From NCBI GenBank assembly GCA_027488395.1, contig JAIYBT010000005.1:106532-170531 (forward strand): a stretch of DNA of 64,000 nucleotides, read 5' to 3'. Positions 63,858 to 64,000 of the stretch are shown one piece after another; position 1 is the stretch's first letter, and each line of letters begins with the position of its first letter. Source of the stretch: Methylophilaceae bacterium. Lineage in GTDB: Bacteria; Pseudomonadota; Gammaproteobacteria; Burkholderiales; Methylophilaceae. The translations under genes and the position numbers were made by a program. Under the pieces are notes generated by a model that worked only from the letters and a program-made list of their open reading frames with translations, had not been told where the DNA came from and ran no database searches.

Positions 63858-64000
63858 GTAAATCCTTCATTTCATTGATAAATTTTTTATCATATTAGAT
63901 GGCGGTGGGCCATTTATACACCAGATTTACAAGACTTTTAACTTCGCAAACCATGTTCACATTTAGCATGCATCGCTTATCAATTGTGACAACGATGGGC

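Overview
The window reads as a betaproteobacterial chromosome, most likely a Methylophilaceae/Nitrosomonadales-type methylotroph or relative. Signs are a complete RnfABCDGE-nth cluster, a DUF1841 gene, the dapA-bamC pair, a clpS-clpA pair, tgt-yajC-secD-secF, pssA-leuA, a CcsA/YpjD-type gene divergent from ffh, and a PEP-CTERM exported protein. The assignment is inference from family resemblance and gene order; no rRNA is present.

Layout. 0.2-1.0 kb: ECF sigma factor with a small zinc-finger anti-sigma protein. 1.2-8.0 kb: DUF1841, nth and the Rnf electron-transport complex (minus strand). 8.3-11.2 kb: dapA, bamC and a metallo-hydrolase (plus strand). 11.2-17.6 kb: a PII-like regulator and a heavy-metal RND efflux operon, outer membrane factor - adaptor - pump, preceded by a small secreted protein. 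17.8-26.7 kb: clpA, clpS, a CorC/HlyC protein, secF, secD, yajC, tgt. 26.9-33.6 kb: pssA, leuA, a DMT exporter, a HAD phosphatase, a cytochrome-c-assembly-like membrane protein, ffh, then tRNA-Lys(UUU).

A 21.7-kb integrative mobilizable element occupies 33,725-55,409. It is bounded by a perfect 47-bp repeat of the tRNA-Lys 3' part, starting exactly at the anticodon loop, and carries a tyrosine integrase next to the tRNA, a small HTH protein, a short Pre/MobV-like protein, a relaxase with MobC, and an ArdA antirestriction protein. No type IV secretion genes are visible, so it should need a helper. Its cargo is defence: (i) a three-gene DNA methyltransferase / SF2 helicase / GIY-YIG nuclease unit; (ii) a serine resolvase with a recognisable res-like region; (iii) two paralogous GHKL ATPases flanking a methyltransferase-like protein and a C5-cytosine methyltransferase; (iv) a membrane/coiled-coil protein with a small partner; (v) an Abi-family HEPN protein with a 60-aa partner.

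Just beyond the right attachment repeat, at 55.6-60.1 kb, sits a separate, very tight four-gene operon: adenine-type DNA methyltransferase, P-loop ATPase with C-terminal zinc ribbon and helix-hairpin-helix, and two different proteins that each carry an R-x4-H HEPN ribonuclease motif. I do not recognise this combination as a named system and regard it as the best candidate for an undescribed defence system here; the twin-GHKL/methyltransferase cluster is second.

The chromosome resumes with umuC (no umuD beside it), a Lon-N-terminal-domain protein, and a choice-of-anchor-A PEP-CTERM protein at 62.9-63.9 kb. All functional statements come from reading sequence and motifs; no database search was run.
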